NCBI RefSeq assembly: GCF_001427635.1 | Contig: NZ_LMHA01000003.1 | Coordinates: 248,001 to 312,000, forward strand | Length of the DNA: 64,000 bases | Origin: Pseudoxanthomonas sp. Root65 | GTDB taxonomy: Bacteria > Pseudomonadota > Gammaproteobacteria > Xanthomonadales > Xanthomonadaceae | Reading direction: 5' to 3' | Part shown: positions 1 through 9,423 of the stretch, one piece after another | Layout of the letters: each line of letters begins with the position of its first letter | How positions within the stretch are numbered: the stretch's first letter is position 1 | Notes under the pieces: model-generated | Database searches by the model: none | The model's input: the letters and a program-made list of their open reading frames with translations, nothing else | What the model was told of the DNA's origin: nothing | Translations under genes and position numbers: made by a program

Positions 1-123
1 TACGTGATGGAGATGGAGAAGGAAGCCACGGCGCTGGTCGACGCGCTGGAAGCCCGCCATCCGCGTCCTGCCGCACGCCCTGCCGGCACGGTCGCGCCGG
101 TCGCGGCGCCGACCAGCGCCTGA
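1..123 (+). CDS. exbB: ExbB/TolQ/MotA-family proton channel subunit, 3' end only
   Basis: The window opens inside this reading frame; only the last 40 codons before the TGA are visible. The visible part is a charged helix (EMEKEATALVDALEARH) followed by an Ala/Pro-rich tail, with no membrane segment left to see. The call rests mainly on context: an ExbD-type gene begins 10 bp later, and exbB/tolQ and exbD/tolR partners are normally adjacent. The product would form the inner-membrane proton channel with ExbD. TolQ or another MotA/TolQ/ExbB paralogue is equally possible from this fragment. Confidence 0.6.
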   Translation, partial: YVMEMEKEATALVDALEARHPRPAARPAGTVAPVAAPTSA

Positions 124-132
124 GGCCGGCGC

Positions 133-555
133 ATGCGCATCCGCGACGACCGTTCGCAGGAAGAACCCGAGATCAACCTGGTGCCGTTGATCGACGTGAT
201 CCTGGTGCTGATCATCTTCTTCGTCATCACCACCACCTTCGACACCCGTTCGATGCTGCAGCTGCAGCTGCCCAGCGCGACCGGCGAACCGGTCGCCGCG
301 CAGGTCAAGGCGCTCAGCGTGCTGGTCAATGCCGACGGGCGCTACTTCGTCGACGAACAGGAAGTGCTGCGCCCGGACATCGACGCCCTGAAGCAGACCC
401 TGCAGCAGGTCGCCGGCAGCGACCGCAGCCGGCCAGTGCTGCTGCGCGCCGACGCCCGCACGCCGCACCAGGCGGTGGTGACCGCGCTGGATGCGCTGGG
501 CCAGCTGGGCTTCCGCAAGATCAACATCGCCACCGCGCCGGAGGCGCAGAAGTGA
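133..555 (+). CDS. exbD: ExbD/TolR-family biopolymer transport protein
   Basis: A 140-residue protein of the usual ExbD size. It has a short cytoplasmic N-terminus, one membrane segment around residues 16-36 (NLVPLIDVILVLIIFFVI) with the Asp (PLID) expected to carry protons, and a periplasmic domain. With ExbB it would convert proton motive force into movement of a TonB-like partner. It sits between exbB and msbA; the msbA start overlaps its stop. This gene order, ahead of lipid A genes, occurs in several gammaproteobacteria and suggests a role tied to envelope biogenesis or TonB energisation. Confidence 0.88.
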   Translation: MRIRDDRSQEEPEINLVPLIDVILVLIIFFVITTTFDTRSMLQLQLPSATGEPVAAQVKALSVLVNADGRYFVDEQEVLRPDIDALKQTLQQVAGSDRSRPVLLRADARTPHQAVVTALDALGQLGFRKINIATAPEAQK

Positions 556-2306
556 GCGGAATGGAATCGCCGTGGCAGGTCTACAAGCGGCTGATGGGTT
601 TCGCGCGTCCTTACCGTGGCCTGCTGGTGCTGGCCGCCCTGGGCATGCTGATCGAAGCGGCGGCAGGCGGCGCCTTCAGCAAGCTGATGGAGCCGGTGGT
701 CAACGAGACCTTCATCGACCGCGACAAGTCCAAGAGCCTGCTGCTGCCGCTGGCGATCGTCGGCCTGTTCGTGATCCGCGGCATTGCCGGCTACGTCACC
801 GACATGGGCATGGGCAAGGCGGCGCGCAGCATCGCCCGCGACGTCCGGGTCAACGTGCTGGGCAAGTACCTGCGCCTGCCGGGTCTGCGCTTCGACACCG
901 AGCCGGTGCCGGCGATGCTGGTGCGGCTGGGGTCCGATGCCGACCAGATGGCGCAGGCCGCCGTCGATGCGATGAAGGTGATGCTGCAGCAGGTGCTGCA
1001 GATCATCGCCGCGCTGGTGGTGATGTTCTGGACCAGCTGGCAGGTCACGCTGGCGATCCTGATCATGGCACCGCCGCTGGCATGGATCATGGACAAGGTG
1101 GCCAAGCGCTACCGGCGCATCAGCCATCGCATCCAGGAGAGCGGCGCCGAGATGATGCAGGCCGCCGACCAGACGCTGTCCAACCAGCAGGAAGTAAAGG
1201 TCTACGGCGCGCAGGGCAGCGAACTGGCGCGCTACGAAAGCCTGGCGAACGCCAACCTGAGGCTGGCGATGAAGGTCGAAGCCACGCGCAGCGTGTCCTC
1301 GGCGATGGTGCAGCTGATGGGCGCCATCGGCCTGGCGCTGCTGCTGTTCTTCGCCGGCCGCGAGGCGATAGCGGGCCGGCTGACGGCGGGCGGTTTCGTC
1401 ACGCTGATGATATCGATGATGGCGATCATCCCGGCGCTCAAGCAGCTGACCAACGTGCAGAACATGCTGCAGCGGGGCGTCGCCTCGGCGCAGCGCCTGT
1501 TCTCGGTGCTGGATGCCGACGACGAGAAGGACACCGGCACGCGTCCGCTCGACCGCGCGCGGGGCCTGCTGGAGTTCCGCGACATCACCACCCGCTATCC
1601 CGGCCAGAGCCGGCCCGCGCTGGAAGGCATCAGCTTCACCGCGCGCCCGGGGACCGTCACCGCGATCGTCGGCCGCTCCGGCAGCGGCAAGTCGACGCTG
1701 ATCAAGCTGATACCCCGGTTCTACGAATACGAATCCGGCCAGATCCTGCTCGACGGCCATCCGCTGCAGGACTACCGCCTGGCCGACCTGCGCCGGCAGG
1801 TCGCGCTGGTGGGCCAGCAGGTGATGCTGTTCGACGGCACCGTTGCGGCCAACGTGGCCTACGGTGAACTGCAGGGCGCCGAAGCGGTGGCGATGGAAGA
1901 GGCCGTGCGCGGGGCCAACGCCATGGAATTCGTGAACGAGATGCCGGACGGCCTGCAGGCGCCGATCGGCAACAAGGGCGGTCGCCTGTCCGGTGGCCAG
2001 CGCCAGCGCCTGGCGATCGCGCGCGCGATGCTGAAGGACGCGCCGATCCTGATCCTCGACGAAGCGACCGCCGCGCTCGACAACGAATCCGAACGGCTGG
2101 TGCAGAACGCGCTGCAGAAGCTGATGCCCGACCGCACCACGCTGGTCATCGCGCATCGCCTGTCCACCATCGAACACGCTGATCAGGTGCTGGTGCTGGA
2201 CCAGGGGCGCCTGGTCGAGCAGGGCACGCATGCCGAGTTGCTCGCACGCGGCGGACTGTACGCCCACCTGTACCAGATGCAGTTCCGCGAGGGCGAGGCC
2301 GGGTGA
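552..2306 (+). CDS. msbA: Lipid A export permease/ATP-binding protein MsbA
   Basis: A 584-residue ABC exporter half-transporter that flips core-lipid A across the inner membrane. The N-terminal half is the six-helix membrane domain. The C-terminal half is the nucleotide-binding domain with Walker [10 protein letters not shown] from residue 374, signature LSGGQRQR from 479, and Walker [13 protein letters not shown] with Asp503-Glu504. Translation probably starts at GTG 552, which overlaps the exbD stop (GTGA); an in-frame ATG lies three codons later. It is followed, again by a GTGA overlap, by lpxK, the classical msbA-lpxK pair, so the genes are almost certainly co-transcribed and translationally coupled. 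Confidence 0.95.
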   Translation: MSGMESPWQVYKRLMGFARPYRGLLVLAALGMLIEAAAGGAFSKLMEPVVNETFIDRDKSKSLLLPLAIVGLFVIRGIAGYVTDMGMGKAARSIARDVRVNVLGKYLRLPGLRFDTEPVPAMLVRLGSDADQMAQAAVDAMKVMLQQVLQIIAALVVMFWTSWQVTLAILIMAPPLAWIMDKVAKRYRRISHRIQESGAEMMQAADQTLSNQQEVKVYGAQGSELARYESLANANLRLAMKVEATRSVSSAMVQLMGAIGLALLLFFAGREAIAGRLTAGGFVTLMISMMAIIPALKQLTNVQNMLQRGVASAQRLFSVLDADDEKDTGTRPLDRARGLLEFRDITTRYPGQSRPALEGISFTARPGTVTAIVGRSGSGKSTLIKLIPRFYEYESGQILLDGHPLQDYRLADLRRQVALVGQQVMLFDGTVAANVAYGELQGAEAVAMEEAVRGANAMEFVNEMPDGLQAPIGNKGGRLSGGQRQRLAIARAMLKDAPILILDEATAALDNESERLVQNALQKLMPDRTTLVIAHRLSTIEHADQVLVLDQGRLVEQGTHAELLARGGLYAHLYQMQFREGEAG

Positions 2307-3319
2307 GCAAGCGCGCGATGCCGCAGCCTCCCGAGTACTGGTTCGGCGAGGGCGCCGTGCCGGCGTGGGCGCGCGTGCTGTCCGGCGTGTACGGCACGCT
2401 GGTGGCACTGCGGAGGCGCCTGTATCGCGTTGGCCTGCTGCGCGCGTACCGCGTAGGCGTGCCGGTCATCGTGGTGGGCAACATCACCGCCGGCGGTACC
2501 GGCAAGACACCGCTGACTATCGCGCTGATGGAGCGGCTGCGTGCGGCCGGCTTCAAGCCGGGCGTCGCCAGCCGCGGTTACGGGCGCCGCGACGGAGGCC
2601 AGGCGCGCTGGGTGGATGCGGCCACGCCGCCCGCCGAGGGTGGCGACGAACCCGTCCTGATCGCGCGCCAGACCGGCACCCGCGTGCGCGTGGATCGCGA
2701 CCGTGTCGCCGCGGCGAAAGCGCTGGTCGCGGCGGGCTGCGACGTGGTCATCTGCGACGACGGCCTGCAGCACTACCGTCTGCAGCGCGATGTGGAAATC
2801 GAAGTGATCGACGGCGCGCGCCGCTACGGCAATGGCCGCCTGATGCCGGCCGGCCCGTTGCGCGAACCGGCGGCGCGCGCAGCCGAGTGTGGGTTCCGCG
2901 TGGTCAACCTGCCCGATACCGAGGCGGCGGCCGCGTTCGGCGAATGGCCGATGCACCTTCAGGCGGACGACGCGCTGCCGTTGCGCGGCGGCCGGCCGAA
3001 ACCGCTGTCTGCATTCGCAGGCCAGCGCGTGCATGCGGTGGCCGGCATCGGCAACCCTGGCCGCTTCTTCGCCATGCTGCGTGCCAAGGGGCTGGGGGTG
3101 GTACCGCACGCGTTCGCCGACCATCACGATTACCAGGCCGACGATTTCGCGTTCGGCAGCGAACTGCCGGTGCTGATGACCGAGAAGGACGCAGTGAAGT
3201 GCGTCGCCTTCGCCAACGCCTGGTTCTACAGCGTGCCGGTTGCGGCGAAGCTACCCGAGGCGTTCTGGATCGCCTTGCTGGAGAAGCTCGGACCCGCTGC
3301 GGGCGCCGGTGCGAAGTAG
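2303..3319 (+). CDS. lpxK: Tetraacyldisaccharide 4'-kinase LpxK
   Basis: A 338-residue kinase that phosphorylates the 4' position of the lipid A disaccharide to give lipid IVA. A Walker A motif, GGTGKTP, lies at residues 64-70 after a basic, amphipathic N-terminus that would associate with the inner membrane. CDDGLQHY and ADHHDY, both typical of LpxK, are visible further on. The GTG start overlaps the msbA stop by four bases. Its position between msbA and kdsB matches the known lipid A/Kdo cluster. Confidence 0.95.
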   Translation: MSKRAMPQPPEYWFGEGAVPAWARVLSGVYGTLVALRRRLYRVGLLRAYRVGVPVIVVGNITAGGTGKTPLTIALMERLRAAGFKPGVASRGYGRRDGGQARWVDAATPPAEGGDEPVLIARQTGTRVRVDRDRVAAAKALVAAGCDVVICDDGLQHYRLQRDVEIEVIDGARRYGNGRLMPAGPLREPAARAAECGFRVVNLPDTEAAAAFGEWPMHLQADDALPLRGGRPKPLSAFAGQRVHAVAGIGNPGRFFAMLRAKGLGVVPHAFADHHDYQADDFAFGSELPVLMTEKDAVKCVAFANAWFYSVPVAAKLPEAFWIALLEKLGPAAGAGAK

Positions 3320-3349
3320 CGCATTCCTTTCCTGGAGTTCCGGATCCCG

Positions 3350-4111
3350 ATGACCGATTTCATCGTCGCCATTCCCGCCCGTTACGCCGCTTCCCGCCTG
3401 CCGGGAAAGCCGCTGCGCCTGCTCGGCGGCACCCCGCTGGTGGTGCACGTGGCGCGCCGGGCCCTGGCTGCCGGTGCGCGCGAGGTGTGGGTCGCCACCG
3501 ACGATACGCGCATCCGCGATGCCTTGCAGGACACCGGGGTGCAGGTAGCGATGACCTCCGAACGGCACGCCTCCGGCAGCGACCGTCTGGCCGAATGCGC
3601 CGATATCGCCGGCTGGGCCGATGACACGCTGGTGGTGAACCTGCAGGGTGATGAACCGTTCGCGCCGCCGGCGGGCATCCGTGCCGTCGCCGACACACTG
3701 GCGGCCAGCGGCGCGGAGATGGCGACGCTGGCCGTGCCGGTGGACGACGCGGCCACGCTGTTCGATCCGAACGCGGTCAAGCTGGTACGGGCGGCCAACG
3801 GCGATGCGCTGTACTTCAGCCGTGCGCCCATCCCGTGGCACCGCGATGCGTTCGCGCAGTCGCGCGACGTGCTGCCGCCGGGGCAGTGGCTGCGGCATAT
3901 TGGCATCTACGCGTATCGCGCTGGGTTCCTGCGGCAGTTCTCCGCGCTGCCGCCGGGCGTACTGGAGCAGGTCGAATCGCTGGAACAGCTGCGGGTGCTG
4001 GAAGCCGGCCATCGCATCGCCGTGGCGCTGACCCCCGAGCCGTTTCCGCCGGGCGTCGATACGCCGGAAGACCTGGCCCGTGCCGAGGCCATCCTGCGGG
4101 CGCAGGCATGA
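3350..4111 (+). CDS. kdsB: 3-deoxy-manno-octulosonate cytidylyltransferase (CMP-Kdo synthetase)
   Basis: A 253-residue nucleotidyltransferase that activates Kdo with CTP to CMP-Kdo, the donor for Kdo addition to lipid A. The N-terminal signature [15 protein letters not shown], the NLQGDEPF motif and HIGIYAYR near the sugar site are typical of KdsB. The ATG at 3350 has CTGGAG about 14 bp upstream. It lies 30 bp after lpxK and overlaps the following phosphatase gene by four bases (ATGA), placing it in the same transcription unit. Confidence 0.96.
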   Translation: MTDFIVAIPARYAASRLPGKPLRLLGGTPLVVHVARRALAAGAREVWVATDDTRIRDALQDTGVQVAMTSERHASGSDRLAECADIAGWADDTLVVNLQGDEPFAPPAGIRAVADTLAASGAEMATLAVPVDDAATLFDPNAVKLVRAANGDALYFSRAPIPWHRDAFAQSRDVLPPGQWLRHIGIYAYRAGFLRQFSALPPGVLEQVESLEQLRVLEAGHRIAVALTPEPFPPGVDTPEDLARAEAILRAQA

Positions 4112-4572
4112 AGCTGCTGGTCGTCTGCCTGGGCAACATCTGCCGTTCGCCGATGGCGGAAGGTGCGCTGCGGGCGCGGCTGGCGTCTTCGCCGCTGGCC
4201 GGGCGCGTGCAGGTCGATTCCGCGGGCACCGGCGGCTGGCATGCCGGCGAGCCGCCGGACCGGCGCGCCATCGCGTGCGCACGTGGCCACGGCGTCGACA
4301 TCGGCGGGCAGCGCGCGCGCCAACTGTCGGAGGACGATTTCGAAGCGTTCGACTGGATCCTGTGCGCCGACCGCGCCAATGTGCGCGATGTTCTGCGCAT
4401 CGCACCGGCGACCCGTCGCGATCGGGTGGCGCTGCTGCTGGACTGGGCGGGCGTGGAGGCGGAAGGCGAAGTTCCCGACCCTTATACCGGCGGGCCGGAG
4501 GATTTCCGGCAGGTCTGGCGACTGGTCGATTCGGCGGCACAGGCGGTCGTGGCGCGGCTCGCCGCTGGTTGA
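4108..4572 (+). CDS. Low-molecular-weight protein tyrosine phosphatase
   Basis: A 154-residue phosphatase with the C(X)5R catalytic loop right at the N-terminus (CLGNICRS, Cys7 to Arg13) and the general-acid Asp in PDPYTGG near residue 130. Members of this family often regulate tyrosine kinases of polysaccharide export or dephosphorylate other cytoplasmic proteins. The start was chosen at 4108 because the P-loop must lie at the N-terminus and the ATG overlaps the kdsB stop. The target here is unknown; no bacterial tyrosine kinase gene lies nearby. Confidence 0.92.
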   Translation: MKLLVVCLGNICRSPMAEGALRARLASSPLAGRVQVDSAGTGGWHAGEPPDRRAIACARGHGVDIGGQRARQLSEDDFEAFDWILCADRANVRDVLRIAPATRRDRVALLLDWAGVEAEGEVPDPYTGGPEDFRQVWRLVDSAAQAVVARLAAG

Positions 4573-4594
4573 GACTGGGGCATAATCAGGGAGG

Positions 4595-6019
4595 ATGACG
4601 GACATGACCTTGGCACCCGAACTGCCGCGTGGCCTGCAATGGCTCAACGCACCCGCCACCACGCTGCACGAGCAGCGGGGGCGCATCGTCGCGCTGGCCT
4701 TCGTCAACAGCGCCTCCGCCTGGTGTGCGCAGCGGATCAACGACCTGGCAGTGCTGCAGGCCCGCTACGTGGGCCGGCTGCAGGCGCTGGTCATCCACGT
4801 GCCGCGTTTCGACAGCGAGCGCGATCCGCAGGCCGCGTTGAAGCGCTTGCGCCGCCACGGACTGTCGTTGCCGCTGGCGCACGACGCGGACTGGGTGGCC
4901 TGGCAGCGTTTCGGGGTGGCGTCGTGGCCGACGGTGCTGCTGATCGACGGCGAGGGCAACGTTCAGCACCGCGCGGTCGGCGCCGAGGGGCTGGCCGATC
5001 TCGAACGGCAGATCGCCCGCCTCTGCGACGGCCTGCACGAACCCCCGGATGACGACCTGCGCGCCTTCCGCGAAGCCCATCCCGAGCCGCGCCTGCCGCT
5101 GTGCTTCCCGACCGGGCTGGTGGCCACGCCCGACCGCCTGTTCGTGGCCGACAGCGGCCACCATCGCGTGCTGGAGTGCAACCACCACGGGCGGGTGATC
5201 CGGCAGTTCGGCATGGGCACGCCCGACTTCGCCGACGGTGAACTGAACCACGCCGCCTTCCGCCGGCCGCAGGGCCTGGCGCTGGTGCGGGAGTCGCTCT
5301 ACGTGGCGGATACCGGCAACCATGCCCTGCGACGCGTCAACCTGCCGACCAGCACGGTCGACACCCTGTGCGGCAACGGCCGCGCGGGCGAGCCGACCGA
5401 GGGCGTGGTCACCGCTCCGCGCGACGTGGCGCTCAACCAGCCGCAGGCGCTGGTGGTCAACAACAACCAGATCTTCCTGGCGATGGCCGGCGACAACCGG
5501 GTGTGGAGCTACGACCTGGGCACTCGCGAGATCCGTGCGCGTGCCGGCTCGGGCCAGCTCGACGTGCGCGATGGCAGCGGACCGATGGCCGCCTTCGCGC
5601 AGCCGGCCAGCCTGGCCACCACGCTGCAGATCCTGTACGTCTGCGATGCCGTCGGTTCGGCCGTGCGTTCGCTGCAGGTGCGCGGCGACACCGTGCAGAC
5701 ACTGGTCGGGCAGGGTACCTGGAGTTTCGGTGACGATGACGGTCCGCGTGACCGCGCCCGGCTGCAGCATCCGCAGGCGGTGGCGCTGAGTCCGGATTCG
5801 CCGGTCATGTGGATCGCCGACAGCGGCAATGGCACCCTGCGCACGCTGCGCCTGGGCGGTGGCGAACTGACCACCGTCGCGTTGCCGCGGCGGCTGCACG
5901 GCCCCGCGGGCCTGTCGGTGGCCGCGGGTGCGGTGTGGATCGCCGAGACCGATGCCCACGCGGTGCTGCGTTACGATATCGCCACCGGCGAATTGAGCCA
6001 CGTTCCGATCGACGAATGA
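4595..6019 (+). CDS. NHL-repeat protein with N-terminal thioredoxin-like domain
   Basis: A 474-residue protein. Residues 1-150 resemble a thioredoxin/redoxin fold (VALAFVNSASAWCAQ, then WPTVLLIDGEGNVQHR). The rest is a beta-propeller with repeats of the form VADSGHHRVLE, VADTGNHALRR and IADSGNGTLRT. Related proteins such as the NHL domain of NHLRC2 pair a thioredoxin domain with an NHL propeller. Here the usual redox CXXC is reduced to a lone Cys (SAWCAQ), so disulfide chemistry is doubtful. No signal peptide is seen. ATG 4595 follows an AGGGAGG ribosome site, and the stop overlaps the uvrC start (ATGA). Confidence 0.8.
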   Translation: MTDMTLAPELPRGLQWLNAPATTLHEQRGRIVALAFVNSASAWCAQRINDLAVLQARYVGRLQALVIHVPRFDSERDPQAALKRLRRHGLSLPLAHDADWVAWQRFGVASWPTVLLIDGEGNVQHRAVGAEGLADLERQIARLCDGLHEPPDDDLRAFREAHPEPRLPLCFPTGLVATPDRLFVADSGHHRVLECNHHGRVIRQFGMGTPDFADGELNHAAFRRPQGLALVRESLYVADTGNHALRRVNLPTSTVDTLCGNGRAGEPTEGVVTAPRDVALNQPQALVVNNNQIFLAMAGDNRVWSYDLGTREIRARAGSGQLDVRDGSGPMAAFAQPASLATTLQILYVCDAVGSAVRSLQVRGDTVQTLVGQGTWSFGDDDGPRDRARLQHPQAVALSPDSPVMWIADSGNGTLRTLRLGGGELTTVALPRRLHGPAGLSVAAGAVWIAETDAHAVLRYDIATGELSHVPIDE

Positions 6020-7863
6020 GCGGCAGTCCCCAGGCGGAATTCGACGGCAAGGCCTTCGCGGCCGGGCTGAGCACCGCGCCAGGCGTGTACCGCATGTACG
6101 CCGCCGACGACGCCCTGCTGTACGTCGGCAAGGCCGGCGCGCTGCGCAAGCGCGTGGGCAGTTACTTCACCAGCTCGCCGAAGTCGCCACGCATCCTGTC
6201 GATGCTCTCGCAGGTCGCGCGGATGGACGTGACCGTCACCCGCACCGAAGCCGAAGCGCTGCTGCTGGAAAACCAGCTGATCAAGTCGCTGACGCCGCGC
6301 TACAACGTGCTGCTGCGCGACGACAAGAGCTACCCCTACGTGCTGCTCACCCGAGAGGAATGGCCGCGGATCGCGTTCCATCGCGGCGCGCGCGCCGTGC
6401 CTGGCCGGTACTTCGGCCCGTATCCCGGTGCCGGCGCCGTGCGCGAGACGCTGAACCTGATGCAGAAGCTCTTCCGCATCCGCAACTGCGAAGACAGCGT
6501 GTTCCGCAACCGCTCGCGGCCGTGCCTGCAGTATCAGATCGGTCGCTGCAGCGCGCCGTGCGTGGGGTTGGTGCCGGAAGCCGACTATGCGGAAGCGGCG
6601 CGCCGCGCGACGCTGTTCCTGGATGGCCGCAGCGACGAACTGACGCGTGAGCTCGGCAGCGCGATGGAGCAGGCCGCCTCGAACCTGGAGTTCGAGCAGG
6701 CTGCGCGCTTGCGCGATCTGGTGGCGTCGATCCGGACCTTGCAGGCGCGCCAGTACGTGGACGGCCACGCGGCCGACCTGGACGTGCTGGCCTGCGCGAT
6801 GCAGGGCAGTCAGGCCTGCGTGCTGCTGCTCGCGTTCCGCGACGGTCGCAACCTGGGTACGCGGACGTTTTTCCCCAAGACCAACGGCGAGGATTCGGCG
6901 GAAGAAGTGCTCGGCGCCTTCGTGTCGCAGTACTACGCCGAGCAGCCGGCGCCGCAGGAAATCGTGCTGGATCGCGAGATCCCCGACGCGGAACTGATCG
7001 AACATGCCCTGACCGCTGCCGCTGGGCGCAAGGTGCAGCTGAAGTGGAGCGTCCGCAGCGAGCGCGCGGGCTACCTGGATCTGGCCCGGCGCAACGCCGA
7101 GATCGCGCTGGTCACCGAACTGGGCAGCCGCAACGCGCAGACCGCGCGCAGCGAAGCGCTAAAGGAACTGCTAGGCCTGCCCGAGGTGGCCAAGCGCATC
7201 GAATGCTTCGACATCAGCCACACGATGGGCGAGGCGACCGTCGCGTCGTGCGTGGTGTTCGACGCCAACGGCGCCGTGCGGTCGCAGTACCGCCGCTACA
7301 ACATCACCGGCATCACCCCGGGCGACGACTTCGCCGCCATGCACCAGGCCATCGAGCGGCGTTTCCGGCGCGCGGTGGAGGAGGGGGGAGTGCTGCCCGA
7401 CGTGCTGCTGATCGACGGCGGCGCCGGCCAACTGGCGCAGGCGCAGACCGCGCTGGCGGACCTGGGCGTGGATGGCGTGACGCTGGTGGGCGTGGCCAAG
7501 GGCGCCGAGCGCCGGGCCGGGCACGAGGCCCTGGTGCTGCCCGACGGCCGCGAACTGCGGCCGGGCGCGGCGTCGCCGGCGCTGCAGCTGATCCAGCAGG
7601 TGCGTGACGAGGCGCACCGGTTCGCCATCACCGGCCATCGTGGCAAACGGCAGAAGGCGCGCATGACCAGCAAGCTGGAAGACATCCCCGGCATCGGTCC
7701 GCGCCGGCGCGCAAGCCTGCTCAAGCACTTCGGCGGACTGGCCGGCCTGAAGGCCGCCGGCGCCGACGAGATCGCCCGCGTCGAGGGCGTGAACGCCGCA
7801 CTGGCCGAGCGAATCTACGCTAACCTGCACGGACTGCCGTCCCCCGCGGCAGGAAACGAGTAA
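6016..7863 (+). CDS. uvrC: Excinuclease ABC subunit C
   Basis: A 615-residue nuclease that makes both incisions around UvrAB-bound DNA damage. The order of domains is canonical: an N-terminal GIY-YIG nuclease (PGVYRMY, then LYVGKAG), a Cys-rich stretch (CLQYQIGRCSAPC), a UVR motif (LEFEQAARLRDL), an RNase H-like endonuclease domain (ECFDISHTMGEATVASC), and C-terminal helix-hairpin-helix motifs (IPGIGPRRRASLL). The start at 6016 overlaps the previous stop. The gene is followed 7 bp later by pgsA, the same order as in E. coli. Confidence 0.97.
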   Translation: MSGSPQAEFDGKAFAAGLSTAPGVYRMYAADDALLYVGKAGALRKRVGSYFTSSPKSPRILSMLSQVARMDVTVTRTEAEALLLENQLIKSLTPRYNVLLRDDKSYPYVLLTREEWPRIAFHRGARAVPGRYFGPYPGAGAVRETLNLMQKLFRIRNCEDSVFRNRSRPCLQYQIGRCSAPCVGLVPEADYAEAARRATLFLDGRSDELTRELGSAMEQAASNLEFEQAARLRDLVASIRTLQARQYVDGHAADLDVLACAMQGSQACVLLLAFRDGRNLGTRTFFPKTNGEDSAEEVLGAFVSQYYAEQPAPQEIVLDREIPDAELIEHALTAAAGRKVQLKWSVRSERAGYLDLARRNAEIALVTELGSRNAQTARSEALKELLGLPEVAKRIECFDISHTMGEATVASCVVFDANGAVRSQYRRYNITGITPGDDFAAMHQAIERRFRRAVEEGGVLPDVLLIDGGAGQLAQAQTALADLGVDGVTLVGVAKGAERRAGHEALVLPDGRELRPGAASPALQLIQQVRDEAHRFAITGHRGKRQKARMTSKLEDIPGIGPRRRASLLKHFGGLAGLKAAGADEIARVEGVNAALAERIYANLHGLPSPAAGNE

Positions 7864-7870
7864 GCCTGCG

Positions 7871-8584
<714 letters not shown>

Positions 8585-8609
8585 GATTTTCGTCCTGAGA
8601 GGGACGGTC

Positions 8610-8637
8610 CACAAAACCCCGTTCGCGGGGTTTTGTG
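8610..8637 (+). terminator. Hairpin after tRNA-Gly 1
   Basis: A perfect 12-bp stem, CACAAAACCCCG with its complement, closes a TTCG tetraloop. It contains a TTTT run in the 3' arm but no long T tract after it. It could end the tRNA-Gly transcript or act as a processing or stability stem. Confidence 0.6.
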
Positions 8638-8722
8638 TTGTAGGGCGCCTTGAAAACGCGTTCCGATTGCGCCAGTCTGGCGCAGTGGCCACCCGGGTGG
8701 TGGCACGTGTCCGTACAGTTTT

Positions 8723-8796
8723 GGCCTCGTGGCAGAGTGGTTATGCACCGGATTGCAAATCCGTTTACAGCGGTTCGATTCCGCTCGAGGCCTCCA
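8723..8796 (+). tRNA. tRNA-Cys(GCA)
   Basis: A 74-nt cloverleaf with encoded CCA. The acceptor arms GGCCTCG and CGAGGCC pair, the discriminator base is T as expected for Cys, and the anticodon loop CCGGATT-GCA-AATCCG reads GCA. It corresponds in position to cysT of the E. coli glyW-cysT-leuZ cluster. Confidence 0.97.
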
Positions 8797-8827
8797 GAGT
8801 AAGACCGGCGATGCGTGCATCGCCTTT

Positions 8828-8903
<76 letters not shown>

Positions 8904-8927
8904 TACATGCTCCTCGTGGAGCACGCA

Positions 8928-8951
8928 CGAAGCCCCGTCCGCGGGGCTTCG
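8928..8951 (+). terminator. Hairpin after tRNA-Gly 2
   Basis: A 10-bp perfect stem, CGAAGCCCCG with its complement, and a TCCG loop, followed by TCGTTTCC. It resembles the hairpin after the first glycine tRNA in position and sequence and may be a weak terminator or processing stem. Confidence 0.5.
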
Positions 8952-9017
8952 TCGTTTCCGGCGCCAAGCGGCTTCGCGGCTTTCCAACGCCGCGGGAGTG
9001 AGGCAGGCTATCCCCGG

Positions 9018-9104
9018 GCCCGGATGGCGAAACTGGTAGACGCATCGGACTTAAAATCCGCCGGCCGCAAGGCCATGCCGGTTCGATTCCGGCTCCGGGC
9101 ACCA
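9018..9104 (+). tRNA. tRNA-Leu(TAA)
   Basis: An 87-nt class II tRNA with encoded CCA. The acceptor arms GCCCGGA and TCCGGGC pair, the anticodon loop CTTAAAA gives TAA, a long variable arm is present, and the T arm reads GGTTCGATTCC. Position matches leuZ of E. coli. Confidence 0.96.
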
Positions 9105-9120
9105 CGGCCGCGTTGTCGCC

Positions 9121-9267
9121 TCAACGCTTTGGCTTCTTCTCGTCCTCGCGCATCTTGCGGCGGACGAACAGCGCCACGAAGGCGCCGATCCCCACCATCA
9201 CGATGCTGCCACCGATGGCCAGCCAGCCGACGGGTTCCATCAGGATCTCGCGCAGGATCGGATGCAT
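9121..9267 (-). CDS. Small single-span membrane protein, DUF3149-like
   Basis: A 48-residue protein with one hydrophobic helix (VGWLAIGGSIVMVGIGAFVALF) followed by a strongly basic, charged tail (VRRKMREDEKKPKR). The length and layout resemble the DUF3149 family of small membrane proteins, whose function is not known. I chose the ATG at 9267 because GGGGGAGA lies just upstream on the minus strand; a longer frame exists but its N-terminus has no membrane or conserved features. An FNR-type palindrome lies about 60 bp upstream and could control it. Confidence 0.65.
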   Translation of the reverse strand: MHPILREILMEPVGWLAIGGSIVMVGIGAFVALFVRRKMREDEKKPKR

Positions 9268-9325
9268 GTCGGTTGTCTCCCCCGGTTGTGGTGCATCAAC
9301 GTCGCATCGCGCGCGTTGGCGGGCA

Positions 9326-9339
9326 TTGATCCGGATCAA
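9326..9339. promoter_or_regulatory. FNR/ANR-type binding site
   Basis: TTGATCCGGATCAA is an exact match to the FNR/ANR consensus TTGAT-N4-ATCAA. It lies in the divergent spacer, about 59 bp from the small membrane protein start and 85 bp from the glutamate-synthase-like gene start, so it could make either gene respond to oxygen. Confidence 0.55.
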
Positions 9340-9423
9340 CCCCGTGCCGTGTTGCCGTCGGAGGTGCGGCATGCCGTCGCAGGGCATGGCATAGAATCAT
9401 CGCTGGCCCTCGGGAGACTGCCG

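Noticed and set aside
342..2408. A 688-codon open frame on the minus strand opposite exbD and msbA
   Set aside because: It is the antisense of clearly real genes in high-GC DNA, with His/Gln/Arg-rich, featureless translation.
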